In this document: positions 36,001 to 44,590 of the stretch, in pieces
Layout: each line of letters opens with the position of its first letter
Numbering within the stretch: the first letter of the stretch is position 1
DNA from: Prevotella sp.
Lineage (GTDB): Bacteria > Bacteroidota > Bacteroidia > Bacteroidales > Bacteroidaceae
Assembly (NCBI GenBank): GCA_018385335.1
Contig: JAHAZN010000037.1
Location: 1 to 55,673 of the forward strand
Direction of reading: 5' to 3'
DNA: 55,673 bases
The notes under the pieces: generated by a model
Database searches by the model: none
Seen by the model: the letters and a program-made list of their open reading frames with translations, nothing else
Told to the model about the DNA's origin: nothing
Translations under genes and position numbers: made by a program

Positions 36001-37434
36001 GGCGGTCGTCTCACCGTACCCAACTTCTACGATGGCGGACAGAAGAGTGCAATCGGTGCTTCTTCTGCAGCAGAGGGTAATCTGCAGATCAATGGCGGTA
36101 CACTCATCCTCTCCAAAGACAATATGGCTACCGACCACATCGTGAGCATCACCGATACAGCTACCGTCAGTGTGATAGCGAGCAACAGTGCGCTCACGCT
36201 GAAAGGACAGGTGAAGGGCACAGGCTATCTGCTTAAGGATGGTCCAGGACGAATTAACTTCAACTACGGAGGAACAAACACTTTTGCCGGTATCATTATC
36301 AAACAGGGAACGGTATCACAGGGTGCCTGGAACTCCACCTTTGGAAAGTCGGGCTCACCAATGCTATTGGCAGGCGGCGAGGTGCATCAGATAGATGTCA
36401 ACAACACATCTACGGTACCTACATTGAATCATGTCATAACGGTGAAAGAGGGTACAGCAAACAAAATAATAGGTTCGTCGCGCGGGAAAATCAATGGTTC
36501 GGTGAAGGGCAAGGGTGAACTCACCATCCAGACGAAGTATGTACGCTGTGATGTGGGAGCCAACTTTAGTGAGTTTGAGGGTAAGTTGACGGCAGTGGGC
36601 GAAGGCGGCAACTTCCGCTTGATGACCAACGTCACCGACATGTCGAAAGCCCACCTCGTTGTAGGTGCCGGCACTACGGTGTCATATATGAAGAGTGGTG
36701 GTGGAAGCGAGGCAACAGCCACACTGAAGATTGGTGCTATCTCCGCCGCTTCCATCGATGCCGTGCTGGGCGGTTCGCAGAGCACCTACCAGATAGGCTA
36801 TCGCAATGAGGACAACTCTTTTACCGGACTGTTTAAGGCTAAGAGCATCGTGAAGGTGGGCAGTGGTCAACTCACTCTGAGGAGCACTGGTCATACGTCG
36901 CCCATCACCATAAGTGGCGGTACACTGGCGCTGCAGAATATCACCAAGAATGTGCTTTGCAGCGGACTTATCACCGTTGACAAGGGGGCTACGCTCACAG
37001 GAACAGCCACCATACAGAGTGTGTTTATGAAGGCAGGAGCCACCTATCTGTGTCAACTCACCTCATCAGGCAATACACATATCACGGTGAATGGCAGTAT
37101 GACACACAATGGTGATACCCTCTTGTTGAGTATTCCTGCTGGCAGGACCCTGAAAGAAGGCGAACAACTGAGCGTCTTTAGTGTCGCGGGCACACATAAG
37201 GGCGATGTAGTAGTGAAGGCCGTAGCCGACGATGGCACCGATTACGTCTTCGACAGTTCGCTGCTTCTCACTGAAGGCATAGTAAGCGTGAAAAAAGTAT
37301 CCACTTGTATCGACACCATCCGCCGTCAGACAGCCGATGAGGAGGGAGCGGCTTACGACCTTCATGGCCGACGCATATCTAACATCAAAGGCGGCATATA
37401 TATCCGCAATGGTAAGAAAGTGAGTTCACGATAA
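33028..37434 (+). CDS. Rhamnogalacturonan lyase (PL11) with autotransporter-type repeats
   Basis: This is a 1468-residue exported protein. The signal peptide is about 1-21. Residues ~25-640 form a family 11 polysaccharide lyase unit (GRGVVAV start, a WRKLA fibronectin-like segment, then propeller blades with DVNGDGCDEM-type calcium loops), which cleaves the rhamnogalacturonan I backbone of pectin. Residues ~690-1400 are beta-helix-like and contain copies of the autotransporter-associated repeat (for example GPGDVTVNKDADVTLNL followed by TGRTIINGGRL). The last ~27 residues (YDLHGRRI ... IYIRNGKKV) resemble Bacteroidota C-terminal sorting tails. A typical PL11 enzyme is about 600 residues, so the second half is extra. 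Confidence 0.9.
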   Translation: MKSNKLLLLAAIISLSSAINAQRLQQKLGRGVVAVNRSGSTIRNVTSAAGTGSLISWRKLAQEPEGTTYNVYKRAKGTVDYTKINAAPLAVTCLVTTLTNNTEYAVTAIAPNGEEGEMSTPYLYVTQKYPNVWFDFDFDDKVIKRNDYRTKYVWPMDLYGNGEYDAVVVDRLYAGADSGESDEGSENTASTSHKIQAYKLDGTLLWTVDLGPNVNICSGQNDMVVAYDINCDGRCEVMIKSSDGTRFWDNETGSFGKYANFSDNADTDGDGVTDYRTHASRVPPFYVSVIDGETGAEIACNELKYNEVTDGIDSWGRNTRAKYMSFGYAAMDGHFSVCYLDGIHPSLVMECLDRETNKTHHNYVFAWDFDWVGGKATNWHHSATWSRNDKTPWPAEFHMLRVADVNGDGCDEMIQGGYSVNPHTGWFMSPGIGHGDRFICSDIDPDRPGMEVFAIQQSALLGQVLYDAKTAERIKEWYLPSVYDVGRGTCLDIDDTHKGYEILSYADEYVYDCKGERTGQTRTGSMYEGVWWDGRLQREWLNSPGGSGWGTNMMITRVLGDRLCEFSQESTWATHGGTGTRPAFMGDITGDWREEIILAKQDANGSTGLVGYTTNMPTAYSIYCLQQDPHYRQDCTTRGYYQHPNTGFYLGGDMPMPPLPPVFEADVRNEMANGKSVMFDLQGDNQALIEVDHSPTMIYMMNPLGHNYTFAGKGTQGNGQLIKSMQGTVTFNGNLGHTGRNIISEGELCVNGSIAGPVELRARGTLSGNAVLKDTISFEGALNYEGCRLIPASVMTFKKSVTLPGDVYIEITPGNKIVVEGNLTFQNTNYISVNLQSQDAAEYVVAECTGTLTCDVSQLKTRGLDGINYDLVVRANSQLVLVINQTRQPSDNVVWMGNESEVWDYKAKNFSLNGATSFVAGDKVVFNAQGQLKTVTINESMVTNGVFFDSGKYMLMGEGSISGPGDVTVNKDADVTLNLKYSDYTGRTIINGGRLTVPNFYDGGQKSAIGASSAAEGNLQINGGTLILSKDNMATDHIVSITDTATVSVIASNSALTLKGQVKGTGYLLKDGPGRINFNYGGTNTFAGIIIKQGTVSQGAWNSTFGKSGSPMLLAGGEVHQIDVNNTSTVPTLNHVITVKEGTANKIIGSSRGKINGSVKGKGELTIQTKYVRCDVGANFSEFEGKLTAVGEGGNFRLMTNVTDMSKAHLVVGAGTTVSYMKSGGGSEATATLKIGAISAASIDAVLGGSQSTYQIGYRNEDNSFTGLFKAKSIVKVGSGQLTLRSTGHTSPITISGGTLALQNITKNVLCSGLITVDKGATLTGTATIQSVFMKAGATYLCQLTSSGNTHITVNGSMTHNGDTLLLSIPAGRTLKEGEQLSVFSVAGTHKGDVVVKAVADDGTDYVFDSSLLLTEGIVSVKKVSTCIDTIRRQTADEEGAAYDLHGRRISNIKGGIYIRNGKKVSSR

Positions 37435-37489
37435 CTTTCCTTTCACCATTATTTACTCTTTTCTTTATGAGAAATAAAAAAAATTGTAT

Positions 37490-37497
37490 TATCTTTG
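37490..37497 (+). promoter_or_regulatory. Predicted -7 box of the ileS operon
   Basis: TATCTTTG lies 94 bp upstream of the ileS ATG. A weak TTTA (37464-37467) is the only -33 candidate. Confidence 0.5.
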
Positions 37498-37523
37498 CGG
37501 CATTTATAAAAGGTAGATGAGAA

Positions 37524-37548
37524 AGAGGGGCATCATGGTGTCCCCTTT
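37524..37548 (+). promoter_or_regulatory. Hairpin in the ileS leader
   Basis: Arms 37524-37530 and 37542-37548 pair over 7 bp (four G-C), and three more pairs form inside with one bulged base and a CATG loop. No T run follows. It lies within the predicted 5' leader of ileS. Confidence 0.5.
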
Positions 37549-37591
37549 CCATCGCTGAGAAATCGCAGAAAATAATACAAAAAATAAATAT

Positions 37592-40500
37592 ATGGACAAG
37601 AAATTTGCCGAGCACAGCAAGTTGAACCTCACTGAGGTAAACGGAGATGTGCTGAAGATGTGGAACGAGAATGACATCTTACACAAGAGTATAGATGAAC
37701 GCGAAGGTTCAAAGCAGTTTGTATTCTTCGAAGGTCCTCCTTCGGCCAATGGTCATCCCGGTATTCACCACGTTCTGGCACGCTCTATCAAGGACACCTT
37801 CAACCGCTATAAGACGATGAAGGGCTACCAGGTGCACCGCAAGGCAGGTTGGGATACCCATGGACTGCCCGTTGAGCTTGGTGTGGAGAAAGAACTGGGC
37901 ATAACCAAGGCAGATATCGACAACCATGAGTCAGACAAATATATCTCAGTAGAAGACTATAATCACAAGTGTCGTGAGAACGTGATGAAGTTTACTGCCG
38001 AATGGCGTCAGCTTACCGAGGAGATGGGTTATTTCGTTGACCTCGACCATCCTTACATCACCTACGACAATAAGTATATCGAGACCTTATGGTGGCTCCT
38101 TCGCCGTCTTTATGACAAGGGGTTGCTCTACAAGGGATACACCATTCAGCCCTATTCACCTGGTGCCGGTACTGGTTTGAGTTCACACGAATTGAATCAG
38201 CCCGGATGTTATCGTGATGTGAAGGACACCACCTGTACGGCACTTTTTGAGATTCTCGATGCCAAGGATGAATGGCAGGAGTGGGGCCGTCCCTACTTCG
38301 CTGCCTGGACCACCACACCATGGACACTGGCATCAAACACAGCGCTCTGCGTAGGCCCGAAAATCGACTATGTGGCAGTGCGCACCTATAACCCCTATAA
38401 CGACGAGAAGATAACGCTCATCGTTGCTGCCTCACGTCTTGGTGCCTATTTCAATGCAATGGGAGCCAACAAGTCGCTCGACGACTATGAGCATGGCAAT
38501 AAGATTGTACCTTACGAGGTGATAGGCCAGTATAAAGGCACCGACCTTGTAGGCATCCACTATCGTCAGCTTATGCCTTGGGTGAAACCCTGTCAGAAGT
38601 TAGACGACAACTCGCCAGAGTTTGTCAAAGAATATGCTAATGAAAATGACTACAAGGTGTTTAAGAGCGAGGATGGCAAATATAGTTATGTAGAGATGTC
38701 TGACAAGGCTTTCCGTGTCATCCCAGGCGACTATGTCACCACCGACGATGGTACGGGTATTGTGCATATCGCACCTACCTTTGGTGCCGATGACGCCAAG
38801 GTGGCTAAGGATGCAGAGATACCAGCGCTCTTCCTTATCAACAAAAAGGGTGAGACCCGTCCGATGGTTGATCTCCAGGGTAAATATTATCTCCTGGAAG
38901 ACCTCGACTACCGTTTCATTGAGCGTTGTGTAAACAAAGAAGCTTATTCATGTCACGCGGGCGACTATGTAAAGAATGCCTACCGTCCTGAGTTTAATGT
39001 CGGTGGCAGATATGATGAGCAGGCTGCTGCTAAGGCAGAAGACCTCAATGTCGTGATATGTATGGAGATGAAACAGAATGGCACGGTGCTCAAGATAGAG
39101 AAACATGTGCATAACTATCCCCACTGCTGGCGCACCGACAAGCCCGTACTGTATTATCCGCTCGACTCCTGGTTCATCCGCTCTACGGCAATGAAAGATC
39201 GTATGGTGGAGCTCAATAAGAGCATTAACTGGAAACCCGAATCAACAGGTAGTGGCCGCTTTGGCAACTGGTTGGAGAACCTCAACGACTGGAACCTCTC
39301 CCGCTCACGTTTCTGGGGCACACCCCTTCCTATTTGGCGCGATGAAGACGGCGAAGAACTGTGTATCGGCAGTCTGCAGGAACTCTATGATGAGATAGAG
39401 AAGGCTGTGGCAGCACAGGTGATGACAGTCAACCCGATGAAGGAGAAGGGATTTGTGCCAGGCGACTACTCGCAGGCTAACTATGACCGTATCGACCTCC
39501 ATCGTCCCTATGTGGACAACATCGTGCTCGTGAGCAAGACGGGCAAACCGATGTATCGTGAGACCGACCTCATTGACGTATGGTTCGACTCAGGTTCTAT
39601 GCCCTATGCACAGATTCACTATCCCTTTGAGAATAGTGAGCTGATAGACAAGCGCTTAGCCTTCCCTGCTGATTTTATCAATGAAGGTGTTGACCAGACC
39701 CGCGGATGGTTCTTTACACTACATGCTATCGCTACCATGGTGTTCGACAGCGTAGCGTTTAAGAATGTCATCTCCACCGGTCTCGTGCTCGATGCCAAGG
39801 GCAACAAGATGAGTAAGCATGTGGGCAATGTCACCGACCCCTTCGAGATGATGGAGAAATATGGTGCCGACCCTGTACGTTTCTATATGATGACGAACTC
39901 TGAGCCATGGGACAACCTTAAGTTTGACCCCGAGGGTGTTGATGAGATACGCCGTAAGTTCTTCGGAACACTCTTTAATACCTACTCGTTCTTTAGTCTC
40001 TATGCTAATGTAGATGGCTTCGACCCCAGCATGCCCGAGGTGAAGGCAGAACTGCGTCCTGAGATAGACCGCTGGATTATCTCCAAACTTAATACCCTGA
40101 TAAAGAAGGTAGAGGCTGAGATGGAGGATTACGACCCCACGCGTGCTGGCCGACTGATAGAGAGTTTCGTTAACGACGACCTTTCCAACTGGTATGTGCG
40201 TCTCAACCGCAAACGTTTCTGGGGCAAGGAGTTGAGCGACGACAAGCTCTCGGCCTATCAGACCCTCTACACCTGTCTGAAGACCGTAGCTTCGCTGTTG
40301 GCACCCTTTGCACCATTCTATGCTGACCGTCTCTACCTTGACCTGGTGGCAGCAGCAGCAGATAATCATGCTCTCTCCGTTCATCTCACCGCCTTCCCAG
40401 TGGCAGATGACACCCTCATCTTCCCCGAACTGGAAGAGCGCATGGATATGGCACAGAAGATTACGTCGATGGTACTTGCTCTGCGCCGCAAGGTGAACAT

Positions 40501-41158
40501 CAAGGTGCGTCAACCGCTGCAGGAGATGATGATTCCCGCTGTTGACGAGCAGCAGAGAGGTTATATAGAAAGTATGAAGACTCTCATCCTCAACGAGGTG
40601 AACGTCAAGAACCTTAAGTTTATCGATAGCGAGGGCGTACTCGTGAAGAAGGTGAAATGCAACTTCAGAACTATGGGTAAGAAGTTTGGAAAACTCATGA
40701 AGACTGTGGCTGCTGCTATTGACAGTCTCGACCAGGCTGGCATCGCCCTCTTGGAAAAACAAGGGTTTATCGAACTCACCCTGGAAAATCAGCCCGTCAC
40801 CATCGAGGCACAGGATGTGGAGATTATTAGTGAGGATATCCCAGGATGGCTCGTAAGCAACGAAGGCAACCTCACCGTGGCACTCGAGGTGGAACTCACC
40901 AATGAACTGCGCAACGAGGGTATGGCCCGCGAACTCATCAACCGCATTCAGAACATCCGTAAGGACAGCGGACTGGAGATTACCGACCACATCAACGTTG
41001 TCATCAGTCCCGACGCTACCATAGAGGCTGCCGTCAATCAGTTTGCTGATTATATCAAGACCCAGGTGCTCGCCGATACGCTCAATATTGCAGACAATGA
41101 TGGTTCTGCTATCGATATCGACGAACTGGCTGTGAAGATTAAAGTAGAAAAAGTTTAA
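37592..41158 (+). CDS. ileS: Isoleucyl-tRNA synthetase
   Basis: This 1188-residue class I synthetase charges tRNA-Ile. The HIGH-type motif is HPGIHH (residues 54-59) and the KMSKS-type motif is KMSKH (739-743). The CP1 editing domain includes TTPWTLASNTALCV and GTGIVHIAPTFG. The large size and the C-terminal extension fit the eukaryote-like IleS found in Bacteroidota. It heads a nine-gene operon that runs to 46435 with gaps of 18 bp or less. Confidence 0.97.
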   Translation: MDKKFAEHSKLNLTEVNGDVLKMWNENDILHKSIDEREGSKQFVFFEGPPSANGHPGIHHVLARSIKDTFNRYKTMKGYQVHRKAGWDTHGLPVELGVEKELGITKADIDNHESDKYISVEDYNHKCRENVMKFTAEWRQLTEEMGYFVDLDHPYITYDNKYIETLWWLLRRLYDKGLLYKGYTIQPYSPGAGTGLSSHELNQPGCYRDVKDTTCTALFEILDAKDEWQEWGRPYFAAWTTTPWTLASNTALCVGPKIDYVAVRTYNPYNDEKITLIVAASRLGAYFNAMGANKSLDDYEHGNKIVPYEVIGQYKGTDLVGIHYRQLMPWVKPCQKLDDNSPEFVKEYANENDYKVFKSEDGKYSYVEMSDKAFRVIPGDYVTTDDGTGIVHIAPTFGADDAKVAKDAEIPALFLINKKGETRPMVDLQGKYYLLEDLDYRFIERCVNKEAYSCHAGDYVKNAYRPEFNVGGRYDEQAAAKAEDLNVVICMEMKQNGTVLKIEKHVHNYPHCWRTDKPVLYYPLDSWFIRSTAMKDRMVELNKSINWKPESTGSGRFGNWLENLNDWNLSRSRFWGTPLPIWRDEDGEELCIGSLQELYDEIEKAVAAQVMTVNPMKEKGFVPGDYSQANYDRIDLHRPYVDNIVLVSKTGKPMYRETDLIDVWFDSGSMPYAQIHYPFENSELIDKRLAFPADFINEGVDQTRGWFFTLHAIATMVFDSVAFKNVISTGLVLDAKGNKMSKHVGNVTDPFEMMEKYGADPVRFYMMTNSEPWDNLKFDPEGVDEIRRKFFGTLFNTYSFFSLYANVDGFDPSMPEVKAELRPEIDRWIISKLNTLIKKVEAEMEDYDPTRAGRLIESFVNDDLSNWYVRLNRKRFWGKELSDDKLSAYQTLYTCLKTVASLLAPFAPFYADRLYLDLVAAAADNHALSVHLTAFPVADDTLIFPELEERMDMAQKITSMVLALRRKVNIKVRQPLQEMMIPAVDEQQRGYIESMKTLILNEVNVKNLKFIDSEGVLVKKVKCNFRTMGKKFGKLMKTVAAAIDSLDQAGIALLEKQGFIELTLENQPVTIEAQDVEIISEDIPGWLVSNEGNLTVALEVELTNELRNEGMARELINRIQNIRKDSGLEITDHINVVISPDATIEAAVNQFADYIKTQVLADTLNIADNDGSAIDIDELAVKIKVEKV

Positions 41159-41176
41159 CTTAAAAATCAGATACCT

Positions 41177-41557
41177 ATGAACGAGAAAGTGCGTTATTCA
41201 GATGAAGAGCTCCAAGAGTTCAAATCTATTATCAATGATAAGTTGGTACTCGCCAAACGCGACTATGACCAGATGATGCGCGTGCTGATGAACCAGGATG
41301 GTAATGATGTTGACGATACCTCACCCACCTATAAGGTGCTCGAGGAGGGTAGTGCCACTCAGACGAAGGAGGAACTTATCCAGCTGGCAAGTCGCCAACA
41401 GAAGTTTATCCAGGGTTTGGAGGCAGCACTCATCCGCATTGAGAACAAGACCTATGGCATTGACCGCATTACGGGCAAGCTCATTCCCAAGGAAAGACTG
41501 AGGGCTGTGCCTCATGCTACACTCAGCGTAGAGTCGAAACAGAACCGCAAGAAATGA
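41177..41557 (+). CDS. TraR/DksA family protein lacking zinc cysteines
   Basis: This 126-residue protein has a predicted helical coiled-coil N-terminus and the C-terminal TGKLIPKERLRAVPHATL segment of the Bacteroidota TraR/DksA-like family. It contains no cysteine at all; the position that I recall as cysteine in homologues (YGI-C-R) is aspartate here. It may still enter the RNA polymerase secondary channel like DksA, but zinc binding is excluded. It overlaps lspA by 4 bp. Confidence 0.85.
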   Translation: MNEKVRYSDEELQEFKSIINDKLVLAKRDYDQMMRVLMNQDGNDVDDTSPTYKVLEEGSATQTKEELIQLASRQQKFIQGLEAALIRIENKTYGIDRITGKLIPKERLRAVPHATLSVESKQNRKK

Positions 41558-42189
41558 GTTTGAAGAAAACTATGTCATCGGGTGCAATGGTCGTGCTTCT
41601 TACCATGGCCATTGTGCTCGTTGACCAACTGATAAAGATATGGGTGAAGACCCATATGTGTCTGCACGAGACGATCGATATCACAGGGTGGTTTAAGCTA
41701 TGCTTTGTTGAGAACATAGGCATGGCCTACGGCATGGAGATAGGCAGCAAACTGCTGTTATCCATCTTCCGAGTGGTGCTTATCATTCTTCTCATCCGCT
41801 ATCTTTATCGACTGCTGCACAACACTGTAGCCAAGGGCTATATCTTCTGTCTCACTATGATATTGGGCGGTGCGATTGGCAACCTCATCGACGGCATGTT
41901 CTACGGACTGCTGTTCAGTGCCTCCACAGAGTATTATGTGGCTTATCCCGTTGCCTTTGCTACCGGCTATGCCGATTTCATGATGGGCAAGGTGGTTGAT
42001 ATGTTCTATTTTCCTATCATCGATACTTATTGGCCACAGTGGTTACCCTTTGTTGGTGGCAACAGATTTATCTTCTTCTCGCCCGTGTTCAACTTTGCTG
42101 ATGCTTGCATCTCAGTTGGAGTGATTCTCTTAGTGCTCTTCTATCGCAAGGAGATAAGTGGATGGTCTTCGTCAAAATCAAACAGTTAA
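41554..42189 (+). CDS. lspA: Lipoprotein signal peptidase (signal peptidase II)
   Basis: This 211-residue inner-membrane aspartic protease removes signal peptides from prolipoproteins. It has four predicted helices. The catalytic aspartates are in GNLIDG and FNFADA, and the conserved ENIGMAYG motif is present. The insert between the two aspartate motifs (about 40 residues) is typical of Bacteroidota LspA. The neighbouring DUF4296 gene encodes a lipoprotein, a likely substrate. Confidence 0.95.
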   Translation: MSLKKTMSSGAMVVLLTMAIVLVDQLIKIWVKTHMCLHETIDITGWFKLCFVENIGMAYGMEIGSKLLLSIFRVVLIILLIRYLYRLLHNTVAKGYIFCLTMILGGAIGNLIDGMFYGLLFSASTEYYVAYPVAFATGYADFMMGKVVDMFYFPIIDTYWPQWLPFVGGNRFIFFSPVFNFADACISVGVILLVLFYRKEISGWSSSKSNS

Positions 42190-42192
42190 CCG

Positions 42193-43053
42193 ATGCTCAA
42201 CATGCGACATCTCCCTTTCCTCCTCCTCATCCTCTCGATGGTTATAGGGTGTAAGCCCAGCGTGCCCTCGAGGTTTATCCAGCCTGATGCAATGGAGGAT
42301 CTGCTCTACGACCTTCATCTCTTCCAGTCGTTGGCGCAGAATGACTATGATAATGAGATGTCGCAGCGCCGCCACCTTTATTATCAGGCCACCTTTGCCA
42401 AGCATGGTGTCACCGCGGAAGAGTTCGATTCGTCGATGGTTTGGTATTACACGAATGCTGAGGAGCTGCACACTATTTATCAGCATGTAGCAGAGCGCCT
42501 CGAACAGCAGTCAATCATGCTTGGCAATAATAATGTGAGTTATGCTATGCGCTATCAGTCGTCGAATGGTGACACTACAGATATCTGGACGCAGAGTCAG
42601 TTTATCACGCTGCTCCCCATTGCCCCCTACAATCGTTTTGACTTCACTATCAAGGCCGATTCCACCTTCCGCCGTGGCGATTCCTTTGTTATGGCTCTCA
42701 ACAGCAACTTTGTTTATCAGCAGGGCACCAAGGATGCTGCTGTCTGTGTGGCTGTTGACTACGAGGGCGACAGCACACGCTATTTCTCTACAATGGTTCA
42801 GATGTCGGGACTCTCGAAACTGCGTATTCCCGGCGACCATCATCTCAGCATCCGTCAACTGCGCGGATACATCTATCTCGACCGTGGCAGCGACGATACC
42901 CGATCGCTCAAACTCCTCTTCATCAACGATATTCACCTTGCTCGTATGCACCGCACTTCGGCAGACAGTCTGCTTGATGCCCGTGCCGACTCGATAGCAG
43001 CGCTCCCCAAGGACAGCGTAAAGATGATGAGACCCTATGAAAATCGCCGATGA
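42193..43053 (+). CDS. DUF4296 domain lipoprotein
   Basis: This 286-residue protein has a lipobox MVIGC (Cys20) and an N-terminal helical DUF4296 domain (about 28-115), then an unassigned beta-rich C-terminal domain. It starts 3 bp after lspA and overlaps the next small gene by 4 bp. A second in-frame ATG three codons later is equally possible as start. Function unknown; envelope location is likely. Confidence 0.82.
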   Translation: MLNMRHLPFLLLILSMVIGCKPSVPSRFIQPDAMEDLLYDLHLFQSLAQNDYDNEMSQRRHLYYQATFAKHGVTAEEFDSSMVWYYTNAEELHTIYQHVAERLEQQSIMLGNNNVSYAMRYQSSNGDTTDIWTQSQFITLLPIAPYNRFDFTIKADSTFRRGDSFVMALNSNFVYQQGTKDAAVCVAVDYEGDSTRYFSTMVQMSGLSKLRIPGDHHLSIRQLRGYIYLDRGSDDTRSLKLLFINDIHLARMHRTSADSLLDARADSIAALPKDSVKMMRPYENRR

Positions 43054-43277
43054 CCAGTGCTCCACATATCACCCGCTATGCCGCACATCTGGTGGTCGAT
43101 GAGCATCAGACAACAACGGAGATGTGTGTGGTGGAGCTCACCAATGGCATCGTCACCAGTTGCTGCCCCCTTCACGGCGAAGAACCATTCACCGAGTGGC
43201 TCGGTGGCACCATTACCATCACTACGGACACAGCAGGACGTAAGGTGGCATTACACAACAATAAAATCCTAAAATAA
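43050..43277 (+). CDS. Small conserved-position hypothetical protein
   Basis: This 75-residue protein is predicted to be mostly beta strand with a CC pair in the middle (TSCCPLHGEE). It overlaps the DUF4296 gene by an ATGA and ends 11 bp before the permease, so the operon context argues that it is translated. I do not recognise the family. Confidence 0.65.
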   Translation: MTSAPHITRYAAHLVVDEHQTTTEMCVVELTNGIVTSCCPLHGEEPFTEWLGGTITITTDTAGRKVALHNNKILK

Positions 43278-43288
43278 CTATAAATAAG

Positions 43289-44590
43289 ATGATTAAGACA
43301 CGTTTATCTCTTCTTAACTTTTTGGAGTTTGCCGTATGGGGCGCTTATCTCACCTCAATGGGTAACTACCTCGGCAAGGCAGGTATGGGCGACGAGATAT
43401 CCTGGTTCTATGCCATCCAGGGTATCGTTTCCATCTTCATGCCCACTATCATAGGTATCGTAGCCGACCGTTTTGTGCAGCCGCAGCGTCTTCTCGGGCT
43501 CTGCCATCTCATAGCTGGAGCGTTTATGGTGAGTCTCTGGTGGATGGGCAAGGGTAGTACACATCCCGACAAGACGTTATTCATCACCCTTTACACGCTG
43601 AGTGTAGCGTTCTATATGCCCACCCTCGCACTCTCTAACACCACAGCTTTTGCTATACTGAAGAACCATGGACTCGACACCATCAAAGATTTTCCGCCTA
43701 TCCGTGTCTTCGGCACCGTGGGATTCATCCTCACCATGTGGTTTGTCAACTGTGCCGCCTTTGCAGATGGTTTTGTTTTAACTCTGTCTGATAACCCAGA
43801 TAAGTTTCAATACACACATTATCAGTTTCTTGTATCCGGTGTGCTGAGCATAGTGATGTTCCTTTATTGCCACTCGTTGCCCGCCTGTCCTTTAGCCAAG
43901 AGTGGACAGCGTTCTGTTTCTGAACTCTTCGGACTTCAGGCATTCCGTCTTTTCCGCAGTCGCAGGATGGCTTTGTTCTTCATTTTCTCTGCCTTCCTCG
44001 GCATGTCGCTGCAGGTAACCAATGGCTATGCCACACCCTTTGTCACCAGTTTCAAGGGTGTTGAGGAGATGGCCTCATCCTTTGCCGCCAACAATGCCAC
44101 ACTTCTCGTCTCTCTTAGTCAGGTGAGCGAGGCGCTCTGCATCCTCCTCATTCCTTTCTTCCTGAAGAGGTTCGGCATAAAGACGGTGATGCTCATTGCT
44201 ATGTTTAGCTGGGTGGTGAGATTTGGTTTCTTCGGTCTTGGTAACCCCATGTTCCCCGGTGTGCTACTCTTCATACTCTCCTGCATCGTCTATGGTGTGG
44301 CTTTCGATTTCTTCAATGTCTCCGGAGGTCTCTTTGTCAACAGCGAATGCGACGAAGATGTAAAGGGTGCAGGACAGGGACTGTTTATGCTGATGACTAA
44401 TGGACTCGGTTCAACCATAGGTACTCTACTCGCTGGCGCCGTCATCAATCATTATTGTCATTGGACGGATGAAGGTTATCTCGTTGGCGACTGGCAGACC
44501 TGTTGGTTAATCTTTGCTGGTTATGCCTTAGTGGTGGCAGTGCTCTTTATGCTCGTTTTTAAGACGAAAAAGGATTCTGTAAATGCTTAA
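43289..44590 (+). CDS. Nucleoside:H+ symporter family permease (MFS)
   Basis: This 433-residue protein has about 12 membrane helices. The N-terminus LSLLNFLEFAVWGAYLTSMG and the GIVADRFVQPQRLLG loop match the nucleoside:proton symporter family (NupG/XapB group). It should import nucleosides across the inner membrane. Its end overlaps the next gene by 8 bp. Confidence 0.88.
   Translation: MIKTRLSLLNFLEFAVWGAYLTSMGNYLGKAGMGDEISWFYAIQGIVSIFMPTIIGIVADRFVQPQRLLGLCHLIAGAFMVSLWWMGKGSTHPDKTLFITLYTLSVAFYMPTLALSNTTAFAILKNHGLDTIKDFPPIRVFGTVGFILTMWFVNCAAFADGFVLTLSDNPDKFQYTHYQFLVSGVLSIVMFLYCHSLPACPLAKSGQRSVSELFGLQAFRLFRSRRMALFFIFSAFLGMSLQVTNGYATPFVTSFKGVEEMASSFAANNATLLVSLSQVSEALCILLIPFFLKRFGIKTVMLIAMFSWVVRFGFFGLGNPMFPGVLLFILSCIVYGVAFDFFNVSGGLFVNSECDEDVKGAGQGLFMLMTNGLGSTIGTLLAGAVINHYCHWTDEGYLVGDWQTCWLIFAGYALVVAVLFMLVFKTKKDSVNA

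Noticed and set aside
37498..37591. T-box riboswitch upstream of ileS
   Set aside because: The leader is short, I see no T-box consensus or antiterminator, and T-boxes are not expected in Bacteroidota.
39719..40990. 423-codon open frame antisense to ileS
   Set aside because: It lies wholly inside ileS, has no promoter or ribosome-binding context, and reads as the shadow of ileS codon usage.
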